Position numbers and translations under genes: made by a program
Notes under the pieces: model-generated
The model's input: only the letters and a program-made list of their open reading frames with translations
Told to the model about the DNA's origin: nothing
The model's database searches: none
Assembly: GCF_963675585.1 (NCBI RefSeq)
Contig: NZ_OY776411.1
Coordinates: 625,001-689,000, forward strand
Direction: 5' to 3'
From: an uncultured Draconibacterium sp.
Lineage (GTDB): Bacteria; Bacteroidota; Bacteroidia; Bacteroidales; Prolixibacteraceae
Length of the DNA: 64,000 nt
Shown: positions 42,788 to 51,574 of the stretch, in pieces
Layout of the letters: each line of letters starts with the position of its first letter
Numbering within the stretch: the stretch's first letter is position 1

Positions 42788-43567
42788 CTACCCGGAAACC
42801 TGCACATCAAAACCGATCTTTCGAAGCCGGTCCGCAATTGAATTCAGTTCATTAAGCGGAACTTTTTCGAGCGTTTCGATGGGTGTATCCCTTGCAATGG
42901 TATAAATCATAACCTGCAAGGGATTTATTTTTTGTATCAATTCAAGCCAGGCCGAAATTTCCTTTTCCGTAGTATTATCAATGTTTTGTCCTTTAAAACT
43001 GCCGCGCACAAACATGGTTTGAATGATTACTTTCCCTTTGAAGGCCACCAGCTGCTCAATGGTACGTTGCAGGTTAAAAGTTCCTTTCGGACAGTCGAGC
43101 AGTTTTACTGTTTCTTCAAAAGCCGAATCGAGTTTTTGAATATTATCCTTGATTTTTAGCAGTGCATCAAACACCGGTTTGCGGTGAATCATTGTTGCAT
43201 TCGACAAAACTGCAATGCGCGCATTTGGCGTAAGCTGATCTCGTAATTCAATGGTGTCGTCAATTATTCCGGCAAACTCGGGATGCAAAGTGGGTTCTCC
43301 GTTTCCGGCAAAAGTAATTACATCAGGCAGCTGATTTTCAGCAATCATTTCCTGCAATTTTAACTTCAGTTTTTCACGCACTTCACTCCGCCCGGGCAGT
43401 GTAACTTTTTCTTCGTATTCTTTGGGCGTAAAACCACATTCGCAGTAAATACAATCAAACGAACAAACTTTTACATGAGTTGGCAAAAGATTAATACCCA
43501 AAGAAACTCCCAAACGCCGGCTTTTTACAGGGCCAAAAATAATTTTATCAAAAAGGAATGTCGACAT
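42788..43567 (-). CDS. Radical SAM protein (COG0731-like)
   Basis: A 259-residue radical SAM enzyme. The iron-sulfur motif C-x3-C-x2-C is CSFDCIYC, followed by a fourth and fifth Cys-Cys type segment (ECG). The SAM-binding loop is FAGNGEPTLHPEF and the N-terminus FGPVKSRRLGVSLGINLLP is typical of COG0731 Fe-S oxidoreductases. The substrate is unknown. It is divergent from the MBL gene, with 81 bp between the two starts, and both sit between the two copies of the repeat. Confidence 0.88.
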   Translation of the reverse strand: MSTFLFDKIIFGPVKSRRLGVSLGINLLPTHVKVCSFDCIYCECGFTPKEYEEKVTLPGRSEVREKLKLKLQEMIAENQLPDVITFAGNGEPTLHPEFAGIIDDTIELRDQLTPNARIAVLSNATMIHRKPVFDALLKIKDNIQKLDSAFEETVKLLDCPKGTFNLQRTIEQLVAFKGKVIIQTMFVRGSFKGQNIDNTTEKEISAWLELIQKINPLQVMIYTIARDTPIETLEKVPLNELNSIADRLRKIGFDVQVSG

Positions 43568-43648
43568 GCCGCAAAGATAACATCATTTTAAAATGATTCT
43601 TGCTCAATGAAAACTTGATTTGTGGTACTTTAGAGAAAATATTTTACG

Positions 43649-44344
43649 ATGCCAAAACCAAAAATTATTTACAAACGAATTGGTTATTCAAACAGTATTT
43701 TGATTGCTAATGGGAATAATTCTATTCTGGTTGATACCGGAGTAAGCGGGCGCATGAAAAATTTCAGGATACTGTTTCGTGAGGCAGGATTGGAACCTGA
43801 AGATATCAAACTGATCGTTTTAACACACACGCACTACGACCACACAGGAAACCTTCGTGAACTGGTAAAATACACCGGGGCAAAAGTTTTAGTGCACCAA
43901 AACGAATTCGGGAACCTGAAGAGTGGTTTTACACCCATTCCGCATGGGCAGGGCAAGTATTCCAATTTTATTTCAGAATTAGGCCGAAAGTTGCATCCTA
44001 CCTATGCTTCGCCCCGGCCATTTGTTGCCGACATAATTAATCCGGATAAATTCGACTTAAGTGCTTTTGAAATTGAAGGTGAAATAATATCAACTCCGGG
44101 GCATACCAATGGTTCACAATCGGTTTTAATTGGCAAAGATTTAATTGCCGGCGATACGTTTCTGAACATGCGAAATGGCCGGATATTTCCACCTTTTGCC
44201 AACGATCCAAAAGTTTTGCTGGAGACCTGGGAGAGCCTGTTTCAACTAAATATCGAAACAATTTATCCCGGACACGGGAAACGTTTTACAATAGAAAAAT
44301 CATATAAAGATTATGAATTGTGGAAACAGAAACTCTATCACTAG
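43649..44344 (+). CDS. MBL-fold metallo-hydrolase
   Basis: A 231-residue cytoplasmic protein of the metallo-beta-lactamase fold. Zinc ligands are HTHYDHTG (His-x-His-x-Asp-His), STPGHTNGS, IAGDTF and YPGHGKRF. The family covers glyoxalase II, lactonases and other hydrolases. This short form has no extra domain, so the substrate cannot be told. The stop codon is 2 bp before the second repeat copy. Confidence 0.9.
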   Translation: MPKPKIIYKRIGYSNSILIANGNNSILVDTGVSGRMKNFRILFREAGLEPEDIKLIVLTHTHYDHTGNLRELVKYTGAKVLVHQNEFGNLKSGFTPIPHGQGKYSNFISELGRKLHPTYASPRPFVADIINPDKFDLSAFEIEGEIISTPGHTNGSQSVLIGKDLIAGDTFLNMRNGRIFPPFANDPKVLLETWESLFQLNIETIYPGHGKRFTIEKSYKDYELWKQKLYH

Positions 44345-44346
44345 TT

Positions 44347-44410
44347 CGTCATTCCGAACTCGTTTCGGAATCTCAATCAAAGCAGATACTGAAATAAATT
44401 CAGCATGACG
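44347..44410 (-). repeat. Dispersed two-hairpin repeat, copy 2 (inverted)
   Basis: A 64-bp element with the same CGTCAT / ATGACG ends. Its reverse complement aligns with the copy at 42694-42760 along the whole length, differing mainly in the central spacer. It sits immediately after the MBL gene. Confidence 0.75.
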
Positions 44411-44430
44411 ATTTAATGTCGTTAAATGAA

Positions 44431-45330
44431 TTATTTGATCTCAAGAGTGGTTTCGCCAATCTCGTTTCCATCGGCAAATAAATTTACAACGTAAACACCC
44501 GGCATTAATTCGGCTTCGTTGGTATTGTCCCAAAAAATAGCAACGGGTAAATCATTCCCTTCGTACACCACTTCTCTCATCGCCGAATATTGAATCTTCA
44601 AATCTTCAAACTGAAATACATCGTTTTCCGATTTTACCATTAACAGTTGGTCGGGGCGCATTATTCGTGCATAAATATCTTTCGCACCACGTTTGGCAGT
44701 TGCATTTTTCCCCAAAACAAAATAGATCCTGATCTTTTCAGCACGTTTTGCAAACTTGGTTTCCTTGCTTCGGTTATTTAAGGCTTCAGCAATTAACTCG
44801 CGCGCTTCAAGCATGGCAGCTCGCTTTAAGTTTTGCTGCAAATTTTCCTTTTCTTTATTCAGTTGCTGATTTTTTTGCTCTACTTCTTTGTATTGCTCTT
44901 TTACTTCCAGGTTTTCAGCCATCAGCTCTTCATTTCGTCTGTTCAGCGAATCAATTTGAACCACAAAATCGCGCATGATTCCGCGTAAAGTCGTTACCTG
45001 TTTCTGGTAGCCCGAAATTTTAGAATAACTCACTTTTTTAGTTTGTTCCACTTCAAGCAACAAGTCTTTCACTTTTGCCTGAGCCACAATCAAAGCCTCA
45101 TTAATCGTATCATTTTCGGTTTTTAGCGAGTCGTAACTGCTTGCAATTTGTGTTAATTCAAACTGAATGGAATCTTTTTCAGTATTAATTTCATTTAGTA
45201 TTACACCGTGCTCGCGACGTTGCATAAAGTACATGACTATTACTGCAATTAATAATACCGAAAGTACAATGACAATTATGTTGTTCCTTTTGTCCTTTGA
45301 TCTGGAAATATTTTCAATCTCGCTACTCAT
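44431..45330 (-). CDS. Single-span membrane protein with long coiled coil
   Basis: A 299-residue protein. One N-terminal membrane helix (about 17-36) precedes a coiled coil of about 130 residues (heptads through QIDSLNRRNEELMAENLEVKEQYKEV given in part). A C-terminal beta-rich domain (about 200-299) contains RIYFVLGKNATAKRGAKDIYARI and GDLPVAIFWDN-like strands. It resembles the many Bacteroidetes proteins annotated as hypothetical with a coiled coil. It is probably anchored in the inner membrane and faces the periplasm. No neighbour explains its role. Confidence 0.75.
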   Translation of the reverse strand: MSSEIENISRSKDKRNNIIVIVLSVLLIAVIVMYFMQRREHGVILNEINTEKDSIQFELTQIASSYDSLKTENDTINEALIVAQAKVKDLLLEVEQTKKVSYSKISGYQKQVTTLRGIMRDFVVQIDSLNRRNEELMAENLEVKEQYKEVEQKNQQLNKEKENLQQNLKRAAMLEARELIAEALNNRSKETKFAKRAEKIRIYFVLGKNATAKRGAKDIYARIMRPDQLLMVKSENDVFQFEDLKIQYSAMREVVYEGNDLPVAIFWDNTNEAELMPGVYVVNLFADGNEIGETTLEIK

Positions 45331-45450
45331 GGCTGTTATCCTTATTATCTAGTTGACTAACGTTGCAAAATTAATAATCTTTTATCCGGCAGCAAATCAT
45401 TCTGCCATAAGCTTTCCATTGAACAATTCTATGAGTTAATGTTTTAATCT

Positions 45451-45503
45451 ATTTAGATTCTATCTAAATTATTTGCTTGCAGAAAGCGGCGTACTTATTT
45501 TTG
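45451..45503 (+). promoter_or_regulatory. Promoter with palindromic operator before the TonB receptor gene
   Basis: A perfect 8-3-8 inverted repeat ATTTAGATTCTATCTAAAT (45451-45469) lies directly before a -33 TTTG (45472-45475). The -7 box TATTTTTG (45496-45503) is 20 bp further, the Bacteroidetes consensus spacing, and the ATG is at 45529. The palindrome resembles operators of DtxR/MntR-type metal regulators. Identity of the regulator is inference. Confidence 0.6.
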
Positions 45504-45528
45504 AAAATAAAACTGAAATTCAGAAAAC

Positions 45529-47859
45529 ATGATAAGAATATATACTTTGTTAATCCTGTTCATCTTTGTTGGGAGCACTATAAATGCACAGGAAAACCAC
45601 AGCGATGCTGTAATTATTGGCCATGTGGTTTCAAATGGCGAACACATTCCTTTTGTAAATATCTATCTGGAAGGAACAAACTACGGAACGGCAACCGATG
45701 TTACCGGTCATTACATGTTAATTGATTTGCCTACCGGAGAATTTACCTTGGTGGCTAAAATGGTTGGTTATAGACTGGGTAAAAAACAAGTTGTCTTAAA
45801 AGCCGGAGAAACAGTTGAAGTAAAATTCGATCTGGAAGAAGATGTAATCCACATGGATGAAGTGGTGATTACAGGCACCAAAACTTTTAAGCGCCAAACG
45901 GAAAGTGCGGTTATCGTAAATGTACTCGATGGAAAAACAATCGATAAAGTTGCTGCACAAACGATTTCAGAATCGCTTAGTTTTCAACCGGGTTTACGCA
46001 TGGAAACCGATTGCCAAACCTGTAATTACACGCAGTTGCGAATGAATGGTTTGGGTGGAGCCTATAGTCAAATTCTCATCAACAGCCGTGCGGTTTTTAG
46101 CCCTTTAACCGGATTGTACGGTTTAGAACAGTTGCCCACTGCTTTGGTAGAACGCATAGAAGTTGTGCGCGGAGGGGCTTCGGCTCTTTACGGATCGAGT
46201 GCCATTGGCGGAACGGTAAATATTATAACCAAAGTTCCACAGCGTAACTCATACGAAGTTACTTCCAACAACACCATCATTGGTTCGGATGCACTTGATT
46301 ACAATGTGAATGCAACACTAACGGCTTTATCGCAAAAACGAAATGCGGGAATGGCCATGTATGCTTTTCATCGCAATCGTGATGCTTACGATGCCAACGG
46401 CGATAATTTTTCGGAACTACCGGAAATCACCAATAACTCCTTTGGAATAAATTCCTTTTTTCAACTGGATGAAGATCAAAAGATTGAAGCCAACTTTTCG
46501 GCCACAAACGAATACCGTTACGGAGGCGAACAAATTGAGGGTCCGGCCTATATTGCTAAACAATCGGAAGAACGCACCCACGATATTATTATGGGAGGAA
46601 TTGACTACAGTTACAACAGAAGCATGAATACCGGTTTTGTTGTTTATACAGCCGGACAATACACAAAACGGAAACATTATACCGGAATAGCACCCGATGG
46701 CGGAGATGAATTGCAGGATTTTAACAATGCCCCTCCATACGGACATTCAAAAAATTACACCTATCAATTTGGCGCACAACTCAATCATGCAGTTAACAAT
46801 TTTGTGGGTGCAGGAACAAATATTTTAACGTTTGGTGCCGAGTTTGTTACCGACGATGTGTACGACCAGATTGAAGCATACGATTATTTAATTGATCAAA
46901 CCACAAATAACTTTGGAGCCTTTGTTCAAAGCGATTGGTCCATCACTCAAAAAACAACTTTACTCGCCGGTATCCGTGCCGACAAACACAACTTTGTTGA
47001 TGACCTGATTTTAAATCCACGAGTTTCATTGTTGTTAAAACCAAATTTGAACACACAACTTCGCTTGTCGTGGTCAACCGGATTTCGTGCTCCGCAGGCC
47101 TTCGATGCCGACATGCACATTGCTTTTGCAGGAGGAGGAATTCAGACCATTAAACTTGCCGAAGACCTTGAAGCAGAACGCTCTCAAAGTGTAAGTACTT
47201 CGCTAAACTGGGACAAACCCAGCGAAAAACACATTTACGGATTTACCCTCGAAGGATTTTACACCCAGCTAAAAGATGCATTTATACTTGAAGAAACGGG
47301 TACCGATGAATCGGGAAATTCGGTAATGGAAAAAAGAAACGGCGGCAACAGTTATGTTTACGGAGCCACTTTTGAAGCACGCACCAACTTAAACCGGAAG
47401 CTACAAATAGAAGCAGGTTTTACACTTCAAAAAAGCCGGTACGAAGAAGAGGTTATCTGGTCGGAAGAACTTCCGGGAACCAAAGACTACTTAAGAACAC
47501 CCGATGCATACGGATATTATACCTTAAGCTGGACACCAACTCAACGATTTAGTGCATCGCTGTCGGGAGTTTATACCGGAACAATGTTGGTGCCGCATTA
47601 CGGACTTGCAGGCGATGCCGGAACTATTGATGAAGATGTTTTGTTTGAATCGCCGGCTTTTATGGAAACAAACATTAAACTGGGATACACCATCAACCTA
47701 AAAAGGATTGATTCATCTATCGAATTTTTTGGGGGTGTAAGCAATCTTTTTGATGAATATCAGGATGATTTTGACAGTGGTAAAAATCGTGACAGCGGCT
47801 ATATTTACGGCCCGGCAAAACCGCGTTCCGTATTTTTTGGTGTGAAACTGTTTAATTAA
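45529..47859 (+). CDS. TonB-dependent receptor with CxxC plug (probable metal or cofactor uptake)
   Basis: A 776-residue outer-membrane receptor. It has a signal peptide (to about residue 20), a carboxypeptidase-like domain (25-105) and a plug domain with Cys162-x2-Cys165 (DCQTCNYTQLRMNGL) and VERIEVVRGGASALYGSSAIGG. A 22-strand-type barrel follows. The CxxC in the plug is shared with the paralog at 47951. The barrel ends GVKLFN. Palindrome-controlled promoter and the neighbouring His-rich protein suggest uptake of a metal or a metal complex. The call is by context only. Confidence 0.92.
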   Translation: MIRIYTLLILFIFVGSTINAQENHSDAVIIGHVVSNGEHIPFVNIYLEGTNYGTATDVTGHYMLIDLPTGEFTLVAKMVGYRLGKKQVVLKAGETVEVKFDLEEDVIHMDEVVITGTKTFKRQTESAVIVNVLDGKTIDKVAAQTISESLSFQPGLRMETDCQTCNYTQLRMNGLGGAYSQILINSRAVFSPLTGLYGLEQLPTALVERIEVVRGGASALYGSSAIGGTVNIITKVPQRNSYEVTSNNTIIGSDALDYNVNATLTALSQKRNAGMAMYAFHRNRDAYDANGDNFSELPEITNNSFGINSFFQLDEDQKIEANFSATNEYRYGGEQIEGPAYIAKQSEERTHDIIMGGIDYSYNRSMNTGFVVYTAGQYTKRKHYTGIAPDGGDELQDFNNAPPYGHSKNYTYQFGAQLNHAVNNFVGAGTNILTFGAEFVTDDVYDQIEAYDYLIDQTTNNFGAFVQSDWSITQKTTLLAGIRADKHNFVDDLILNPRVSLLLKPNLNTQLRLSWSTGFRAPQAFDADMHIAFAGGGIQTIKLAEDLEAERSQSVSTSLNWDKPSEKHIYGFTLEGFYTQLKDAFILEETGTDESGNSVMEKRNGGNSYVYGATFEARTNLNRKLQIEAGFTLQKSRYEEEVIWSEELPGTKDYLRTPDAYGYYTLSWTPTQRFSASLSGVYTGTMLVPHYGLAGDAGTIDEDVLFESPAFMETNIKLGYTINLKRIDSSIEFFGGVSNLFDEYQDDFDSGKNRDSGYIYGPAKPRSVFFGVKLFN

Positions 47860-47884
47860 ATACCGGAAATTATTTCAGAAAATA

Positions 47885-47918
47885 GAAATGGCTGCGTTTA
47901 TATAAACACAGCCATTTC
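47885..47918. terminator. Bidirectional terminator between convergent TonB receptor genes
   Basis: A 34-bp near-perfect palindrome with arms GAAATGGCTG and CAGCCATTTC and an inner GTTTATATAAAC. It lies 26 bp after one stop codon and 33 bp after the other, on opposite strands. Confidence 0.8.
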
Positions 47919-47950
47919 AACGTTAATGCTACTTTATTTTGTATTGTTCC

Positions 47951-50320
47951 TTAGTACAAATTCCCAATTTTTAATCCCAGATAAACCGTTCGGGGAGAAA
48001 GTGGACCGTACACATAAGCCGGATCACGATCAATACCCGAATCAAAATCGTTTTGATAGCTGTTGAATATGTTTTTTATTCCTCCGTTCAGCTGAATTTT
48101 AACATCGTCGCTTACTCTGAAATCGTAACTTAATTTTACTCCGGTATCAAAAAACGAACTGCTTTCGCGTAACTCTCCAACTTCGGGATTTGAAAGCTGT
48201 GGACCAAAGTAAGGCACAAGCATATTACCTGTATAATTTCCTGTAAATGCCATGTTAAATAAGGGGACCGGATTGTAATTCATACTTAAATAACCGTATG
48301 TATTTGGTGTCCGGAAAAACTTTGTTTCGCCAAATTCCTGTGCTTCGTCAAATTCACTTTTCTGAAAGGTAAACCCTGATTGCAACTGAAGTTTACCCGA
48401 TGGCGAAGCATTAAATTCAACATTAATGCCTTGCACACTGGCTCCATCTTCAGCATTTACACGGGTGTAAACAACTGTTCCGTTTTCATCAGGAGAACCG
48501 TATTCATTGGCAAAAGGATCGATCAGCCGGGTATAAAAACCTTCTACCAGAATTTGGTATTGCCAGTTGCCACTGTGGTTTGAATAATCCAGCGATGCCG
48601 TAAAACTATTTGATGACTCCTGTTTTAAATCCGGATCATTTTCATGAATCACTTTTCGCGATCCTGACGTTTCAATGTGCAAATCTTCGTCGAAAATTTG
48701 TGGCGCCCTAAAACCTCGGCCATAACTTCCGCGGAACTGCAAATGCCCGGATAAATTGTACAGCAAACTCACACGTGGACTCACTACATTTCCGGCAACG
48801 TCGTCGGTATTCGCTGATTTTTCCTCTATTTTATAATGATCAAAACGTAAACCGGCACTAAACACCAGCTTTTTTGCTTTCCATTCCGATTGCACAAAAG
48901 CGCCGCTTGTTGTTAACGACTGGTCGGCAACCAGCGTATTTCCATAATGAATATCGTCAACAGGATCGTAGTAGCCCAGTTTTTTGTCGGTTAACGAGCT
49001 TCCATTTGATTCAATTCCTGATGTAATTATTGCCGGAGAAATTAAAAACCAATCCAAATTGCGGATGTACTGGGCTCCCAACGCGTAGGTAAAATCGTTG
49101 GTGGCACCGTAAGCCGATAAATCTTTGTTGGCACCATAATACGATCCCCTATCCACACCCTGCATCGAGGTATATAAAGAGAGTTTGTCACTTTCGCGAA
49201 GCAATAAATCAAAATTAACGGCACCCGAATTTATCTGGTGTTGCACACTTTCAGTAATGTCTGCTTCGTGCATGGGCAAATCAAAATTGTTCCCTCCGCG
49301 CCGATCTTCGTTAATGTTAAAATAATCGATGGTAAGTTTACCACGACTGGCAACACGCTGATAAAACCGTGCACCAATTGTGGTGTTATTAATTTGCGAC
49401 AATTCAGAAAAACCATCGCCGTTGGCATCGAAGGCATCGCGTTTGCGGTGAAAACCAAACAAACTCATACCGGTTTTGTAATTATCGGTAACAAATGAGC
49501 CATTCAAATTTATATTGTAATCGCTGGCGGCATCAAAACCTTCTCCAACTCCGACCAAACTATTTGAAACTGCTGCCTCAAAGTTATTCGAAACGGGATC
49601 TTTTGTTATCAGATTTATTGTACCGGCAATGGCATTACTTCCGTACATCGACGAGCCCCCACCACGAATTACCTCCACCCGTTCAATCATATTTGCGGGA
49701 ATTAACTCCAATCCGTAAACACCTGCCAATCCGCTAAACACGGGACGCGAGTTAATCAGAATCTGCGAATAAGGTCCTTCCAGTCCATTCATACGAACCT
49801 GCGAGAAACCACAATTCTGGCAATTGTTTTCCATTCGCAATCCTGGTGAAAAATTTAAACCTTCGCTTAAGGTTACACTTTGTACGCGCTCAAACAGTTT
49901 CGGGCTAATGCTGTTCACCACTGTTGGAGTTTCTTTTCTGCTTTTGGCATTTCTATCCGCCGAAACAACCACCTGCTCAAGCCCGATGTTGTCGGTTTTT
50001 AATTCAACCAAAATGGTAACACTTTTTTTGGCCTCTAATTCTACTTCCTTTTCAACAGCCTGGTATCCAATTGCCGAAATTACTACCGTTTGTTTCCCAA
50101 CAGGTAAGTTGGTCATTTTAAAATGGCCCGATAAGTCGGCCGCGGTTCCAATGGTTGTTCCTTTAATGGTAATGGTTGCAAAAGGTATGTGTTCTTCTTC
50201 CGATTTTACATCGCCAAAAAGCATGGCATCGGTTGCTGTTTTATTCTTGTCCTTATCGTCGTCGGCTTTGCTTATTGTAGTACCAAACAATACCACAATA
50301 AGTATTAATATTCTCTTCAT
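47951..50320 (-). CDS. TonB-dependent receptor with CxxC plug, paralog of the convergent gene
   Basis: A 789-residue receptor. It has a signal peptide, a carboxypeptidase-like domain (about 32-110), then a plug with Cys167-x2-Cys170 (NCQNCGFSQVRMNGLEGPYS) and MIERVEVIRGGGSSMYGSNAIAG. The barrel ends ...LKIGNLY. It shares the plug and much barrel sequence with the receptor at 45529; the two are an inverted, convergent pair. The gene follows a His-rich small protein by 65 bp, probably as one unit. Confidence 0.92.
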   Translation of the reverse strand: MKRILILIVVLFGTTISKADDDKDKNKTATDAMLFGDVKSEEEHIPFATITIKGTTIGTAADLSGHFKMTNLPVGKQTVVISAIGYQAVEKEVELEAKKSVTILVELKTDNIGLEQVVVSADRNAKSRKETPTVVNSISPKLFERVQSVTLSEGLNFSPGLRMENNCQNCGFSQVRMNGLEGPYSQILINSRPVFSGLAGVYGLELIPANMIERVEVIRGGGSSMYGSNAIAGTINLITKDPVSNNFEAAVSNSLVGVGEGFDAASDYNINLNGSFVTDNYKTGMSLFGFHRKRDAFDANGDGFSELSQINNTTIGARFYQRVASRGKLTIDYFNINEDRRGGNNFDLPMHEADITESVQHQINSGAVNFDLLLRESDKLSLYTSMQGVDRGSYYGANKDLSAYGATNDFTYALGAQYIRNLDWFLISPAIITSGIESNGSSLTDKKLGYYDPVDDIHYGNTLVADQSLTTSGAFVQSEWKAKKLVFSAGLRFDHYKIEEKSANTDDVAGNVVSPRVSLLYNLSGHLQFRGSYGRGFRAPQIFDEDLHIETSGSRKVIHENDPDLKQESSNSFTASLDYSNHSGNWQYQILVEGFYTRLIDPFANEYGSPDENGTVVYTRVNAEDGASVQGINVEFNASPSGKLQLQSGFTFQKSEFDEAQEFGETKFFRTPNTYGYLSMNYNPVPLFNMAFTGNYTGNMLVPYFGPQLSNPEVGELRESSSFFDTGVKLSYDFRVSDDVKIQLNGGIKNIFNSYQNDFDSGIDRDPAYVYGPLSPRTVYLGLKIGNLY

Positions 50321-50385
50321 ACACTGTAATGAATTGATTAATAATGCTGTATGTAAACTTTTGGGGGTGAAAGAAATTTTGAAAT

Positions 50386-50742
50386 CTAAGCAGGTGGGCC
50401 GCGAGGTACAGAAGTTAAGAATAGAGAAACAGAGTCTGCTCTATCGTTTTCAATAAAATATGCGTTATACGTTTCGTTTAAATCGATGAATAAGCCTGCA
50501 ATTACAGGTGGTTCATAAAAATCTAAATGCAACGAGCTGTAAAGACAAATTTCAGTTTTGGAGTGGTCGTGCTTGTTGATTGGCTCGTTGCTTTCCTTGT
50601 TAAAAGGATGCGAGTGAGTAACAACAATTCCGTTGGCATAAACATGGGTATGTTTGTTGAGTATTGAATTCTGAACGATATAAAAATACACCGGCAGAAT
50701 AAATACAAACAAAATATTTATATGTTTTCTGATAAATGCCAT
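50386..50742 (-). CDS. Small His-rich exported protein upstream of TonB receptor
   Basis: A 118-residue protein. The ATG at 50742 gives an N-terminal membrane or signal helix (KHINILFVFILPVYFYIV). The mature part has clustered histidines (HTHVYANGIVVTHSHPF, NKHDHSK) that could bind Zn, Cu, Ni or Co, and a C-terminus SVPRGPPA. Small His-rich proteins beside TonB receptors are frequent in Bacteroidetes and are probably linked to metal uptake; I have no named family. It lies 65 bp upstream of the receptor gene on the same strand. Confidence 0.7.
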   Translation of the reverse strand: MAFIRKHINILFVFILPVYFYIVQNSILNKHTHVYANGIVVTHSHPFNKESNEPINKHDHSKTEICLYSSLHLDFYEPPVIAGLFIDLNETYNAYFIENDRADSVSLFLTSVPRGPPA

Positions 50743-50760
50743 GTTCTGTTTCTGAAGAGG

Positions 50761-50790
50761 CAAAGCTATCAATTTTTAAAGATTCTAAAT
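50761..50790 (-). promoter_or_regulatory. Promoter of the His-rich protein and TonB receptor unit, with half-conserved operator
   Basis: A perfect -7 box TAGCTTTG lies at 50761-50768 on the minus strand, 18 bp before the ATG. At 50772-50790, over the spacer toward the -33 position, is a 19-bp stretch sharing one arm (TCTAAAT) and ATTT with the perfect palindrome at 45451-45469. Confidence 0.45.
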
Positions 50791-50823
50791 AAGATATTTG
50801 TTAGTTTTGAAAATTAATTAACA

Positions 50824-51207
50824 ATGGCAAAAAAACGACCTACATTTAAAATGTATAGTTACGGCGAGTACTCGAAATGGGACCGTGAAAGCCGCGACAT
50901 TCCAAAGATTTTAGACTTCAATACAGAAATAGATGCTAAAATCGGGACTGAATTTGGCTATGTGCTGCACATTAAAAATGGCAAAGGCGAAACCATCGAT
51001 TTTAAAATAGACCACCCTCCTTTTACCGATGACGAAGGAAAAATTCGCCCTCCTTTTACCGGCGAACAATTTATTCGAACCAACGATTTTGAATTTTACC
51101 TGGGCGATTGTATTTGCGACCCCCTGGAAGATAAATTAGGAAAATGGGAGCTTACAACTTTTTATCAAGGTAAAGTTGTAGCTCACAAAATTTTTACGCT
51201 AAAATAA
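50824..51207 (+). CDS. Conserved hypothetical protein, DUF3859-like
   Basis: A 127-residue cytoplasmic protein. It is probably a beta-sandwich, with IDFKIDHPPFTDDEGKIRPPF and FEFYLGDCICDPLEDKLGKWELTTFYQGKVV. The pattern resembles DUF3859, though the assignment is from memory. No signal peptide. It is divergent from the His-rich gene and has a short 10-bp gap to the convergent gene that follows. Function unknown. Confidence 0.7.
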   Translation: MAKKRPTFKMYSYGEYSKWDRESRDIPKILDFNTEIDAKIGTEFGYVLHIKNGKGETIDFKIDHPPFTDDEGKIRPPFTGEQFIRTNDFEFYLGDCICDPLEDKLGKWELTTFYQGKVVAHKIFTLK

Positions 51208-51217
51208 ACCAGCAAAA

Positions 51218-51514
51218 CTACTTAGCAACTTTTTTTATTTCAGCCGACAGTTTTTCAAGCGAAGAATCAACAGCAACCAACATGTCCTGAATGAGTGCTT
51301 TGTAATATTTTTTTACCAGTTTTGGATTGTCTTTTCCATCAGGATGTATGGCGCGCAAACGCAATTCGCGATGTTTCTGAACAATTTCACCCGCAATTTC
51401 ATACACTGCTTTTTCATCTACTTTTTGATTGTATTCAAGCACATAAAAACAATCGCTTAAAGCCAACGACAAAATTAAATCAATGTCCTTTTTCAGATCT
51501 CTAACACTTGCCAT
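51218..51514 (-). CDS. Conserved hypothetical helical protein
   Basis: A 98-residue all-helical, charged protein (RDLKKDIDLILSLALSDCFYVLEYN at the start, LEKLSAEIKKVAK at the end). It has no signal peptide or known domain. It is convergent with the DUF3859-like gene and 60 bp downstream of the Ig-like lipoprotein gene. A typical small Bacteroidetes orphan family; no function can be assigned. Confidence 0.65.
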   Translation of the reverse strand: MASVRDLKKDIDLILSLALSDCFYVLEYNQKVDEKAVYEIAGEIVQKHRELRLRAIHPDGKDNPKLVKKYYKALIQDMLVAVDSSLEKLSAEIKKVAK

Positions 51515-51574
51515 AATTTTCTGTAATTAAGTTTTATTAAAGGTAAAATAATTAATGGGAATGAGCGCTAAATG

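Noticed and set aside
47885-47918. Palindrome as an operator or recombination site
   Set aside because: Its position between two convergent stop codons fits a bidirectional terminator.
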